A DNA stretch of 64,000 nucleotides from Sporosarcina ureae (GCF_002082015.1 NZ_CP015109.1:3253001-3317000), one strand, 5' to 3'. Positions 53,320-61,232 are shown, counted from the stretch's first letter. Notes: generated by a model from the letters alone, not told the origin. Made by a program: numbers and translations.

Positions 53320-55515
53320 ATGAATAAAAGAAAAGTGCATAGGTTTGGTGCAACATTTGCGGTTGCTAGCGCGATTGTATTGGCGGGAGGTTCCGTCAGT
53401 GCGGCAGAGCAATGGTATACCGATGTATCAAAAGACAACACCCATTATGAAGCCATTAAAGCGTTGACGGATCAACAAGTCATTCGTGGCTATTCGGAAA
53501 ATCTGTTCAAGCCTGGGCATTCAATCGAGCGTCGTCACGCAGCATTAATTTTGGCAAAGTTAGGGGACTTTGAAGAACCAACGAATGTGGCGGATGTATT
53601 AAAAAAGTTTAAAGATATTTCTGGTGATAGTTTCTACGCAAAAGAAATGGCTACTCTAGCAAATGCGAATGTATTTAAAGGGGATTCAAATGGGAATTTC
53701 AAACCAACAGCCGCTCTTACACGTCAACAAATGGCGAACGTACTAGTGAATGCCTTGGATCTTGAGAAATACGATACAGGTGAGAAAGTAACAATCAATT
53801 TATCAAATGTAGGCGAGTCACATAGAAGAGGTGTACAAATCCTTGCCAATCTTGGATTGACGGATCAACTAAATGATTTCAGGCCAAATGAGCCCGTTAC
53901 ACGGGGCGCATTCTCGTCATTCATTCATCGGGCCAATCAGCTACAAGCAAGCGATTTTACATTATCATTGATGCATATGAATGATACGCATGCACGCGTT
54001 GCGGAAATGCCGAAAGTTATAACCGCTATTAAAGAAGTTCGAAATGACAAGCCAGATGCCTTGCTTCTCCATGGCGGAGATGTGTTCTCGGGAACATTAT
54101 ACTTCTCAGAGTTTGGAGGACAAGCCGATCTAGAACTGATGAATTTAATGGGTCTGGATGCCATGGTATTTGGGAATCATGAATTTGATTTAGGTGATAG
54201 TAAAAATGGTCACCAATCACTAGCGAATTTTGTGAAAGGTGCTAATTTCCCTGTAATCGGTGCCAATATAGATTTCTCTAAGGACCCCCATCTGAAAAAT
54301 CTAGTAAGTGAAACAGAATTTACGAGTACGCCAGCACTAGGAGAAATTCATAAAGGATTAATTAAAGAAGTGAACGGTGAAAAGGTTGGAATCTTTGGAT
54401 TGACGACTGAAAGCACAGCATTCGTCGCAAGTCCAGGAGCCGTAGAGTTCTTGGATTATAAAGAATCAGCTGAAAAAGCCGTAGCGTACTTTGAGAGCCA
54501 AGGCATCAATAAAATCATTTCCATAAATCATCTAGGTTTTGACAGTGATCCATCTGTTGGGAATGACTTACTTCTAGCCCAAGCAGTTGAAGGTATCGAT
54601 ATTATCGTGGGCGGGCATTCACATACGAAACTGTCAGAACCGGTACTGGTCGATAATAATGCAAGTGGGGAAAGCAAAGATCCTACAGTCATAGTTCAAG
54701 CTGATCAATATTTGACTCATTTAGGAACGTTAGACGTACAATTTGATGATCGAGGTGTCATAACAGGACATGCTGGTGAATTAATTAGCCTACAGGACAA
54801 AGAGAATGACACAGAAGCAGCGGAAGCACTTCTCAAATATTCCGGAAAAATCGATGAAACGTTTGGCAAAGAAATCGGTGCAACGTTAGAAGTGGATCTG
54901 CCAAATCCAAGAAGTCGTGGAGATGAGAATCCAACAGAAAGTGTTCGTGCGAATGAAACCGCACTTGGTAACTTAATAACGGATGGAATGCTAGAAAAAG
55001 CAAAAGAATACGATCCGAACACCGTAATTGCCCTGCAAAACGGTGGAGGAATTCGCAACCATTTGAATAAAGGACAGGTTACGGTTGGAGAAGTAATTGA
55101 AGTACTTCCATTCGGTAATACATTATCTCTTGTTACACTGACAGGTGCAGAAATTAAAAACACGCTTGAGCATAGTGTGCGGAACTCACCTAATGAAGAT
55201 GGCGGTTTCTTGCATATGTCAGGCATGAAAATGACATTCGATAGCAGTAAAGAAGTGAGCAAACGCATTCAGACTATGCAAGTAAAAGTGAATGGTGAAT
55301 TCGAAGATGTAGACATGGATAAAGAATACGTGATCACAACAAATGCCTTTACTGCGAGAGGCGGAGATGGTTTTGAAGTGCTTGGAGAAGCCTATGCAGA
55401 TGGCCGAGTGACTGATCTTGGTTTGGATGATTGGGTGAACTTGCGCGATCACATGATCAAGCTTGGAACAGTCAAGCCTGAGATTGAAGGTCGAATTATT
55501 GATTTGAATACGTAA
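53320..55515 (+). CDS. SLH-domain cell-surface 5'-nucleotidase
   Basis: Secreted 731-residue enzyme, probably releasing phosphate from nucleotides at the cell surface. Signal peptide ends near VSAAEQ (about residue 27). Three S-layer homology domains follow (about 30-80, 90-140, 150-205; motifs such as RGYSENLFKP, KGDSNGNFKP and FRPNEPVTRG). Then a UshA-type metallophosphoesterase: MHMNDTHAR near 215-223, HGGDVFSG, FGNHEFDLG and GGHSHT, and a 5'-nucleotidase C-terminal domain with NETALGNLITDGM and NGGGIRN. SLH domains bind pyruvylated wall polymer. A longer frame to 53212 exists, but GGGGGG before ATG 53320 sets the start. Monocistronic with a terminator; it marks the edge of the conserved backbone. 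Confidence 0.9.
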   Translation: MNKRKVHRFGATFAVASAIVLAGGSVSAAEQWYTDVSKDNTHYEAIKALTDQQVIRGYSENLFKPGHSIERRHAALILAKLGDFEEPTNVADVLKKFKDISGDSFYAKEMATLANANVFKGDSNGNFKPTAALTRQQMANVLVNALDLEKYDTGEKVTINLSNVGESHRRGVQILANLGLTDQLNDFRPNEPVTRGAFSSFIHRANQLQASDFTLSLMHMNDTHARVAEMPKVITAIKEVRNDKPDALLLHGGDVFSGTLYFSEFGGQADLELMNLMGLDAMVFGNHEFDLGDSKNGHQSLANFVKGANFPVIGANIDFSKDPHLKNLVSETEFTSTPALGEIHKGLIKEVNGEKVGIFGLTTESTAFVASPGAVEFLDYKESAEKAVAYFESQGINKIISINHLGFDSDPSVGNDLLLAQAVEGIDIIVGGHSHTKLSEPVLVDNNASGESKDPTVIVQADQYLTHLGTLDVQFDDRGVITGHAGELISLQDKENDTEAAEALLKYSGKIDETFGKEIGATLEVDLPNPRSRGDENPTESVRANETALGNLITDGMLEKAKEYDPNTVIALQNGGGIRNHLNKGQVTVGEVIEVLPFGNTLSLVTLTGAEIKNTLEHSVRNSPNEDGGFLHMSGMKMTFDSSKEVSKRIQTMQVKVNGEFEDVDMDKEYVITTNAFTARGGDGFEVLGEAYADGRVTDLGLDDWVNLRDHMIKLGTVKPEIEGRIIDLNT

Positions 55516-55596
55516 TGTGTTTTCACTGAAAAGAGTTGAAGCGTAAACGAACGGGTTCGGAACATGAGGAGAAAACGTTAAAAAGTATAGCCAATG

Positions 55597-55633
55597 AGGA
55601 CGCAATTCGCATAGGAATTAGCGTCCTTTTTTG
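55597..55633 (+). terminator. Rho-independent terminator after the nucleotidase
   Basis: AGGACGC-AATTC pairs with GAATT-GCGTCCT (a bulge on the 3' side) around a six-base loop, then six T. Confidence 0.85.
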
Positions 55634-55665
55634 ACGTTGCATTAACACTTTGATGCTACATATTG

Positions 55666-55697
55666 GTGATTGGGTACCGCGATTGACATAAGAATTA
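55666..55697 (+). repeat. Cassette repeat, degenerate copy 1
   Basis: GATTGGGTACCGCGATTGACATAAGAATT resembles the left core of the array repeat (A-T-C-GGG-T-GCGATTG then TAA-TAA-AG-AT). It precedes the first small gene and has no gene of its own upstream except the nucleotidase. Confidence 0.4.
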
Positions 55698-55732
55698 ACA
55701 AGGGCATATAAATTTATATGTCCTTGTTAATT
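55693..55732. repeat. 40-base near-perfect palindrome
   Basis: Two 20-base arms (AATTAACAAGG...CATATAAA and TTTATATG...CCTTGTTAATT) meet with no loop and differ at one pair (a G-T wobble as RNA). No T tract follows, so it is not a standard terminator. It abuts the first array repeat in the 310-base gene-free gap after the nucleotidase. Confidence 0.7.
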
Positions 55733-55825
55733 GACGATTGAAATAGTTTTTAATAGTTCTGAAATAATTAAAAATGTTGGAGGGGACAAAGTATTTTGTG
55801 ATAAAGTAGATCATAAGAGGATGGC

Positions 55826-56092
55826 TTGTTCAACGAACTACGCCATGCAAAGTTGAAAAGGGTGGATGTCTTGTTACATGTTTTCTTGGGAGTAATGATT
55901 TGTATATCACTTATTTTTCTTTTTCTCGGGCTAAAGAGAAAATCCAGATTAACTATATTTTTTGGCGTTATTGCTTTTATTGCGCCCTTACTTTATTTTG
56001 GTTTCAGAAATTGGATAATTTTGTTGCCCTTAGTTCCGGTAGTATCATTTGTAGTTTCAGATTTACTAATTAAACAAAGGAATTCTGCATAA
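55826..56092 (+). CDS. Small membrane protein, array gene 1
   Basis: Hydrophobic protein of up to 88 residues with two or three membrane segments (about 15-34, 40-58, 62-80) and a basic C-terminus. I do not recognise the family. Two starts are plausible: TTG at 55826 after AAGAGG, or TTG at 55871 after AAAAGGGTGG (73 residues). First of the small-gene series; a repeat copy follows 33 bases after the stop. Confidence 0.5.
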   Translation: MFNELRHAKLKRVDVLLHVFLGVMICISLIFLFLGLKRKSRLTIFFGVIAFIAPLLYFGFRNWIILLPLVPVVSFVVSDLLIKQRNSA

Positions 56093-56125
56093 AAGTAATA
56101 AGTTTTGCTGTAGGTATTCGATTAA

Positions 56126-56167
56126 ATAATGGGCGTGATTGCTTGGCATAGTATTCTTCAAACAGAC
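56126..56167 (+). repeat. Cassette repeat, copy 2
   Basis: GGGCGTGATTGCTTGGCATA then GTATTCTTCAAAC. Nearly the same sequence occurs at 63609, forming a subtype with GTATTC-x-x-CAAAC in place of the usual right core. Confidence 0.6.
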
Positions 56168-56195
56168 TAAATGGTATAAGTTAGGGGGAGTGACA

Positions 56196-56393
56196 ATGCC
56201 TAAAGTTAAAATTAATCCATTCATACTTTTAGCCTTAACTTTTACCTCCATAACGTGGGCATTGTATGCTTATAGAAGTTATTCTAATCAAGAAATAGCA
56301 TATGGAATTATATTCACATCGCTATCAATAATTTTTATCAGTTTAGTAATTTGGGGATTCGTTAGAAATAAGAAAGTTGATTCCACAGGTTAA
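56196..56393 (+). CDS. Small two-pass membrane protein, array gene 2
   Basis: A 65-residue protein with two hydrophobic segments (about 8-25 and 34-55) and a basic tail. Unrecognised. AGGGGGAG at 56183-56190 sets the ATG at 56196; an upstream in-frame ATG at 56139 lacks a site. A repeat copy begins three bases after its stop codon. Confidence 0.6.
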   Translation: MPKVKINPFILLALTFTSITWALYAYRSYSNQEIAYGIIFTSLSIIFISLVIWGFVRNKKVDSTG

Positions 56394-56394
56394 C

Positions 56395-56430
56395 GAATCG
56401 AGAGCGTTTCCTGCACAAGAGTTGCACTCT
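56395..56430 (+). repeat. Cassette repeat, copy 3
   Basis: AATCGAGAGCGTTTCCTGCA followed by CAAGAGTTGCACTC, three bases after a stop codon. The AATCGAG-x-x-CG form is shared with the copy at 63890. Confidence 0.5.
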
Positions 56431-56483
56431 AGATTGGTTTAATGAGCCGGGTTGTCTATTTAACTATAAGGGAGATGTTACGA

Positions 56484-56666
56484 ATGAATAAAAATGTATG
56501 TCCGAAATGTAATGGTACTGAATTTAGTGAAGGTACGGATTTTATGGCAGTGAAGCCACTAGACAAAAAGTTATCACTAGGATCGAATAAAATATTGACC
56601 TTCTGCCTGAATTGCGGAGAGGTTGTGTCTACAAGGATTGAAGACCCAAGTAAATTTCGGGAGTGA
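56484..56666 (+). CDS. Small zinc-ribbon protein, array gene 3
   Basis: A 60-residue soluble protein with two CxxC pairs (CPKC near residues 6-9 and CLNC near 41-44), the geometry of a zinc ribbon. It resembles short 'nucleic-acid-binding zinc ribbon' proteins but binding is not shown. AAGGGAG at 56468-56474 sets the ATG at 56484. A repeat copy lies about 40 bases downstream. Confidence 0.65.
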   Translation: MNKNVCPKCNGTEFSEGTDFMAVKPLDKKLSLGSNKILTFCLNCGEVVSTRIEDPSKFRE

Positions 56667-56705
56667 ATTGTAATTTTTCTCACTCTTCCCATCAAAAGTG
56701 TGCAG

Positions 56706-56752
56706 TTCTTGAACAGGGATTTGCGCCTGTTAAGAAAACGGGCCAAGATTAT
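56706..56752 (+). repeat. Cassette repeat, copy 4
   Basis: TCTTGAACAGGGATTTGCGCC then TGTTAAGAAAACGGGCCAAG; the right half resembles GTTAAAGGGCCA of other copies. It lies next to the 3' end of the reverse-strand sigma/anti-sigma unit. Confidence 0.45.
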
Positions 56753-56787
56753 TGAATAAGCAGATTATGTCTATCATTAGAACGAGT

Positions 56788-56819
56788 ATAGTGCCAATCC
56801 TTGTTTTGGTTGGCACTAT
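56788..56819. other. Hairpin downstream of the anti-sigma gene
   Basis: ATAGTGCCAATCC pairs with GGTTGGCACTAT around a seven-base loop. It could end transcripts of the reverse-strand unit that stops at 56887, although no strong T tract follows on either strand. Confidence 0.45.
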
Positions 56820-56886
56820 TATTGTATAGATTGAGAGACATTTAAAACAAAAGCTTGTATTTCTATTTTCTACATACATCAAGATA

Positions 56887-57798
56887 TTATTTTGTTGGTT
56901 GGATGTACGGAACAATTGGTGCAGTTACTCCTACAGATGCTCCTCGAATAAAGTCTTTCCCTAGTAATTCATTAAAGCTTTCTGTTCGGCCTGTTAGCAT
57001 AATACCCAGTATAGTAACCTCGTTAAATGGTTTGTTTTCATTCTCTTCAATATATTTTTTGATTTCTTCCATTGATCCTCTTTCATCATATTTTTTAAGA
57101 TTTTCAATAAACATGTCGAAGGATTCCTTTGAAAGCTCAGAATCTGCATAACCATAAACGGGTAAACCTGAAGGGCCCAGAGCTTCATCGGTAATTTTCG
57201 ACGTCATATAAAGCCAAGCTACGTTTAAATTTTGAGGTATGTTTTCACGTACTTGTTCCATTGTTAAAGGTTCCTTAAATGAGATTGCTACTTCAGCTAC
57301 ATGATTTTTCAATTGAACAACATCTTCGAGTTGATTTTGAACCCCATCGTAATATTCTTTAATAGCCGGATGATAAAATGTTGCCACTTTTTGTTTCGTT
57401 TGTTTATCGTATTCATAATTATTATTCCCACTTGAGTGAAAGCCAGGAATTAGTTCATTATGGTCAATAGAAGCACCAAACCACGAATAAGAGCTCGTTA
57501 ATATACTCCAAGGGATTAGATAACCATCTATATTTTTTGAACGATTTGTAATAATATTGCCGCCAAACATTGAAGAATTAGCTGTTACCTGAGAATCAAT
57601 ACCCACATTTGGTTGAGATATATCGTGTTGTAAAAATAGCCTTTCGTGTAATCGCATGGTGTTTTGAGCGGATAAATAATTCCCGAATCTGTTGAAAGCA
57701 AATAGTAAAACGACGCAAACTGCTATCGAAATAATAGTAATAGTAACCCAATGTTTTAATTTCGCTTTTTTTAATGCTTTTTGAATCGATGAATCCAT
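56887..57798 (-). CDS. Transmembrane anti-sigma factor (sigma factor regulator family)
   Basis: A 303-residue protein with a short cytoplasmic N-terminus, one membrane helix (about 17-38) and a large outer domain. The arrangement and the conserved IVPYIQP-type end fit the Sigma_reg_N/Sigma_reg_C class of ECF anti-sigma proteins. It overlaps the sigma gene by 28 bases, so production is coupled. It would hold the ECF sigma factor at the membrane until a signal; regulated proteolysis by a PrsW-like protease is possible but not shown. Only genes on the reverse strand in the accessory region. Confidence 0.75.
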   Translation of the reverse strand: MDSSIQKALKKAKLKHWVTITIISIAVCVVLLFAFNRFGNYLSAQNTMRLHERLFLQHDISQPNVGIDSQVTANSSMFGGNIITNRSKNIDGYLIPWSILTSSYSWFGASIDHNELIPGFHSSGNNNYEYDKQTKQKVATFYHPAIKEYYDGVQNQLEDVVQLKNHVAEVAISFKEPLTMEQVRENIPQNLNVAWLYMTSKITDEALGPSGLPVYGYADSELSKESFDMFIENLKKYDERGSMEEIKKYIEENENKPFNEVTILGIMLTGRTESFNELLGKDFIRGASVGVTAPIVPYIQPTK

Positions 57799-58289
57799 GC
57801 CATGATCCCTCCAACTTCCGTCTGAATTGTTTTTCTTGCCCTGTATAATTTTTTCTTTACATTATCTACTTGCAAATGAAGCAATTGGGCGATTTCCTCG
57901 TACGATAAATCGTAATAATATTTCAATACAAAAATTTCCCGATGCTCCGCTTTTACATTTTTCAACAAATACATAATTTCATCTTGATTGAAAAGCTGTT
58001 CAAAATCCGCATTACCACTTGTTAGTTTTGCTTGAATTTCATCGGAAAGCGGTACGTTATGTTGAAATTTTTTTCGCTTTAAATCAATAAACTCATTAAG
58101 GGCAACTCGGTAAAACCACGGGCGAATATTCTTTTCGTCCAAGTCACTTAGCATTGAATAAATTTTATAAAATGTATTTTGAATAATGTCTTCTGCATCT
58201 TCCTTTGATGCCCCTTTTGAGCGTAAAAATAGAAACACTTCCTCTCCAACTTGAATTAGATAGGAGGTGAACGCGTCTTTTTGATTCAT
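57771..58289 (-). CDS. ECF RNA polymerase sigma factor
   Basis: A 172-residue sigma-70 factor of the extracytoplasmic-function type: region 2 (about 10-80, EDAEDIIQNTFYKIY and RPWFYRVALNEFIDLKR) and region 4 (about 115-160, REIFVLKYYYDLSYEEIAQL, helix-turn-helix, then VDNVKKKLYRARK). On the reverse strand GAGGGGGG precedes the ATG at 58289; an ATG at 58304 would be inside that site. It probably directs its own transcription with the anti-sigma gene; I could not define the promoter. Confidence 0.88.
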   Translation of the reverse strand: MNQKDAFTSYLIQVGEEVFLFLRSKGASKEDAEDIIQNTFYKIYSMLSDLDEKNIRPWFYRVALNEFIDLKRKKFQHNVPLSDEIQAKLTSGNADFEQLFNQDEIMYLLKNVKAEHREIFVLKYYYDLSYEEIAQLLHLQVDNVKKKLYRARKTIQTEVGGIMAWIHRFKKH

Positions 58290-58538
58290 ATTTTCCCCCC
58301 TCATTAATACAACGATTGGGATGTTGAAAAAGTAGACAAGATAAATTTTATTTTAAAAAAGCTGTATAAATATTTAGAAGTTTGAATTTGTCGCATCAAC
58401 CATATGGTTAGTATCCGTACAATTATTTATTCTAAATGAGATCTTTTATAATAATTCTAAACTATTATAATATTAGTTGCGATAAACCGTATAATAAATG
58501 TCATGTATATTTGGTATTAAGGTTTAATTCGTTATTCA

Positions 58539-58590
58539 AAAATCGGGTGCGATTGTTAAATAAAGATAGCGCCGCTAAAGGGCCATTCTG
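58539..58590 (+). repeat. Cassette repeat, copy 5
   Basis: AATCGGGTGCGATTGTTAAA then TAAAGATAGCGCCGCTAAAG and GGCCA. It lies in the 348-base gap between the divergent sigma gene and the next + strand gene; no gene ends just before it, so it may be an orphan copy left by the sigma-gene insertion or by loss of a gene. Confidence 0.65.
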
Positions 58591-58637
58591 AGAATTAAGG
58601 TACTTAAAAGGAATTATATATTTTAAGAGGTGAAAAA

Positions 58638-58946
58638 ATGAAAAAAGGATTGGGAGCAGGCTTGGAAATGATTCGTATCGCATTTATATTATTAGTTATT
58701 GGAGGTTTATTAAGTGGCCTTGTGAAATTAATCTATATAGGCTTTGGACTAAAGGTAGATGATTCTAATGGTGCTTGGCTAGTAGGGGTATCTATTCTAT
58801 TCATTCTTTTTGTTTTGTATAGAAACAAACTGCAGTTCTCTGGATTTTACAAAGGCGACGAAAATGTAAAACTATCAAAAAGAATGAGCATCATTCTAGT
58901 TTCAAGCTCTATAATAATGTTAATTATTGCTCCCATTATCCGTTAG
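58638..58946 (+). CDS. Three-pass membrane protein, array gene 4
   Basis: A 102-residue protein with three hydrophobic segments (about 10-35, 46-62, 83-100). Family not recognised. AGAGGTG at 58626-58632 precedes the ATG. Its stop codon TAG is directly joined to a repeat copy (TTAG-CGGGGGCGATT), so gene and repeat appear as one unit. Confidence 0.65.
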   Translation: MKKGLGAGLEMIRIAFILLVIGGLLSGLVKLIYIGFGLKVDDSNGAWLVGVSILFILFVLYRNKLQFSGFYKGDENVKLSKRMSIILVSSSIIMLIIAPIIR

Positions 58947-58990
58947 CGGGGGCGATTCTATAATAAGGATTGTGCCGTTAAAGGGCCAAA
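58944..58990 (+). repeat. Cassette repeat, copy 6
   Basis: Starts at the stop codon of the preceding gene: GCGGGGGCGATTCTATAATA, then AGGATTGTGCCGTTAAAGGG and CCAAA. GCCGTTAAAGGGCCA is identical in copy 9. Confidence 0.7.
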
Positions 58991-59050
58991 TTGCGGAGGA
59001 TAAAAAGGCTGAAAAACTATGAGAAAACAGGGTTTATGAGGTGTTGTACA

Positions 59051-59389
59051 GTGGTTCATCAGATGGGATTATATGGCGAATACTTTCAAGCGATTAGAGA
59101 AGGAAAAAAGACAGTAGAAGTTCGATTGAACGATGAAAAGAGAAGGCAAATCAAAGTCGGGGATGTAATAGAATTTATTCAGGTTCCACAACAAGACGAA
59201 TTTCTAAAAGTACAGGTAATAAATCTTGAAATTTATGATACCTTTGAAGAGATGTACAATGACATTCCCCTTAAAGGTTTTGATTGCGAAGGCTGGACGA
59301 TAAAAGAAATGATAGATGGAACGTATGAAATATACACCCCCGAGCAAGAAAAGGAATGGGGAACTTTAGCAATTACGATGGAGTATTAA
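59051..59389 (+). CDS. ASCH domain protein, array gene 5
   Basis: A 112-residue ASCH-fold protein (PUA-like beta barrel proposed to bind RNA). The family core is plain: GLYGEYFQAIREGKKTVEVR then RLNDEKRRQIKVGDVIEF, with the G-x-K-x-x-E-x-R motif. The C-terminal half (DCEGWTIKEMIDGTYEIYT) is shared by the Bacillus ASCH subfamily. GAGGTG about 8 bases upstream supports GTG at 59051; ATG at 59036 and TTG at 58991 are alternatives. Followed by a repeat 17 bases after the stop. Confidence 0.78.
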   Translation: MVHQMGLYGEYFQAIREGKKTVEVRLNDEKRRQIKVGDVIEFIQVPQQDEFLKVQVINLEIYDTFEEMYNDIPLKGFDCEGWTIKEMIDGTYEIYTPEQEKEWGTLAITMEY

Positions 59390-59403
59390 GTGTGAATTAT
59401 TGA

Positions 59404-59458
59404 GCTAACGGGGGCGTTAGTTGCATAAGGACTGTGCCTCAATCGGGTATATTTTATT
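59404..59458 (+). repeat. Cassette repeat, copy 7
   Basis: CTAACG-GGGG-CGTTAG forms a perfect small hairpin at the left core (59405-59420); the right part AAGGACTGTGCCTCAATCGG is shared over 21 bases with copy 15 (59427-59447 and 63019-63039). Confidence 0.7.
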
Positions 59459-59537
59459 GAAGAAATGTCCGTTTGGTTTAAGTGTTATGTTTAACTCTTA
59501 GTATATAATTAGAGAAATAATCGGAGTGAAATAAACA

Positions 59538-60105
59538 GTGGATGTCGAAATTTTTAAGAATCTAAAACCAGATCAAGATTGGATATATATAAATGGAGAT
59601 TACGACCAATTTCATGTGTATGGTGATTATGATATTTATGAAGATTACGTAGAATACACAGCAGCTCTAATGTTAAAAGCTGCAAAAAATTGCTTTGTTT
59701 TACCCTTTTATATCCATTTTGAAGGATACGAGGATTGTGTGGATTCGATACTACTAAATCGCGGAGAACTTGAAATCTATTATCGTGATTCAGGAAGAAC
59801 AGTTCTAACAACGTCTAATGAAAAAACATACAATGCAGAAGTTCCATCTTTCACAATTAAAATAGTAAACGAAGAAACATTAAAAAAAAGTGTTTACAAA
59901 ATGGTTTCATTTAGCCCAAGAAAATTGCATGTGGCTAATTACACAGGGCTTCGAATTACAATATAAAAATAACTTTGCATTTATTGATATACAACAAGAA
60001 TCCGTTCTTTTATTAGCGGACCATGATGCACAAAGTTTATCATTGATCACTGGCAATCCACTATATCAAAACGAAGAACAATTACGTTTGATTTTTGAAA
60101 AGTGA
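59538..60105 (+). pseudogene. Array gene 6, probably frameshifted
   Basis: Reading from a GTG at 59538 (after GGAGTGA) gives 142 residues ending at 59966 with an abrupt TGLRITI. From about 59945 the next frame continues without stops as QGFELQYKNNFAFIDIQQES and on to 60105, with the same composition. A single-base change near 59945-59955 would join them into one protein of about 188 residues. The array repeat lies 10 bases after 60105, not after 59966, which supports the longer gene. Family unrecognised; acidic, aromatic-rich soluble protein. A sequencing error is the alternative. Confidence 0.6.
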
Positions 60106-60114
60106 CGAATGTAT

Positions 60115-60148
60115 TGCAAACGGGCGCAACTACTGTATACATTCTGCT
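60115..60148 (+). repeat. Cassette repeat, copy 8 (left part)
   Basis: GCAAACGGGCGCAACTACTG then TATACATTCTGC. Only the left core is clear; the right core is not evident before the next gene's ribosome site at 60166. Confidence 0.5.
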
Positions 60149-60180
60149 TTCAATCTAGCTATAGAAAAAGGTGATAGTCA

Positions 60181-60543
60181 TTGAATATATTCTTATTTGT
60201 TGTTTCCTATATGGCATTAAATGTAATTAGCTCATTGCTTTATGTTGGATTATTATTGTTGCTTTTTATAACAATGAAAAAAGTTTTTAATATGAATGAA
60301 GAAAAATGGAGCACGCTTTTTGGTTACGGAAAGGGAAAAGGCTTATATTCTATAATGGTTATCCCGTATTTATTAATGATTGTCATAATGTTCCCAGTAA
60401 CTATGTTTGGGTTTGAATTGATTAATTTCGATTATAGAGTATTAGGCTATATAGCTGTGATTTTATTACCAACGCTGCTAATTTTTATAACATTACCTAA
60501 GCTAAAAAAAGATATCGTAAATAAATATGTAGAAGGTTATTAA
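60181..60543 (+). CDS. Multi-pass membrane protein, array gene 7
   Basis: A 120-residue protein with three or four hydrophobic segments (about 3-32, 57-80, 86-104). Family not recognised. AAAGGTG precedes a TTG start at 60181. The TAA stop is directly joined to a repeat copy. Confidence 0.6.
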   Translation: MNIFLFVVSYMALNVISSLLYVGLLLLLFITMKKVFNMNEEKWSTLFGYGKGKGLYSIMVIPYLLMIVIMFPVTMFGFELINFDYRVLGYIAVILLPTLLIFITLPKLKKDIVNKYVEGY

Positions 60544-60598
60544 GCCATCGGGCGCAATTCTTGAATAAAAGTTATGCCGTTAAAGGGCCATTTGATGG
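60541..60598 (+). repeat. Cassette repeat, copy 9
   Basis: Follows the stop codon at once: CCATCGGGCGCAATTCTTGA, then ATAAAAGTTATGCCGTTAAA and GGGCCATTTGATGG. The ends CCATC and GATGG are inverted. Confidence 0.7.
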
Positions 60599-60612
60599 AA
60601 TCAATCCAAAAA

Positions 60613-60651
60613 ATAACGAGCAGGTTAGTTGAATAAAGAATGTTTCTATAT
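60613..60651 (+). repeat. Cassette repeat, copy 10, partial
   Basis: AACGAGCAGGTTAGTTGAAT followed by AAAGAATGTTTC resembles the left half of the repeat (A-A-C-G-G-G-x-G...TTGAATAAAGA) but is eroded. It adjoins copy 9 with no gene between, suggesting a lost unit. Confidence 0.35.
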
Positions 60652-60702
60652 TCTTATGGGATAGTAGTAAATATAAATAAAATGTAAAAGGTGTGGTAGT
60701 AA

Positions 60703-61131
60703 ATGGAACCAACAATCTTAATTGGGTTATTTCTCATTACAATATGTATTTTTGTAGTGGGTCTGTTAACTTTTCTATTACCTAAGAAAGTTAGGAAGCT
60801 TGTTTGGGTTATATTGGGCATCATTTTAATTTGTAGTTATATCTATCAAGGAGCAATTAGACCTTTGATTATAGAGCAACAAACTGGAAAAGCCATAGAA
60901 GTATTAGAAGGTCATTTAGAAGAAAAATATCCAATGGATTCATGGGGAATTACAGATACAGACGACTTTAAAATAGAACCTGTTATAAATCTTCATGTAA
61001 TTTTCGATAGTGAGCCAAAAGTAGTTTATGAATATACAGTTGAAGATACAGTGGTAAGACAAGTAAGTATGTGGACTGTATCAGGCACATCGGTAGAAGA
61101 AAGTGGAATTGAACCACAACATGCAGAATGA
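60703..61131 (+). CDS. Membrane-anchored protein, array gene 8
   Basis: A 142-residue protein with two N-terminal membrane segments (about 4-26 and 33-50) and a soluble C-terminal domain of about 85 residues. No family recognised. AAAGGTGTGG precedes the ATG. A repeat copy begins 10 bases after the TGA stop. Confidence 0.65.
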   Translation: MEPTILIGLFLITICIFVVGLLTFLLPKKVRKLVWVILGIILICSYIYQGAIRPLIIEQQTGKAIEVLEGHLEEKYPMDSWGITDTDDFKIEPVINLHVIFDSEPKVVYEYTVEDTVVRQVSMWTVSGTSVEESGIEPQHAE

Positions 61132-61140
61132 TTGAACTTC

Positions 61141-61196
61141 AACAAATGGGCGCGATTGTCGCAGAAAATTGCTTCAGAATCGGGCCATTTTGTTGG
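61141..61196 (+). repeat. Cassette repeat, copy 11, best palindrome
   Basis: Arms AACAAATGGGCGCGATT (61141-61157) and AATCGGGCCATTTTGTT (61178-61194) are complementary at 14 of 17 positions around a 20-base centre. This shows that the two cores are inverted relative to one another. Confidence 0.75.
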
Positions 61197-61232
61197 ATAA
61201 ACAAGAAATATTACGGACTGGAGGGGAATTGT

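Noticed and set aside
56855-57151. 98-codon + strand frame
   Set aside because: Antisense shadow of the anti-sigma gene; no ribosome site.
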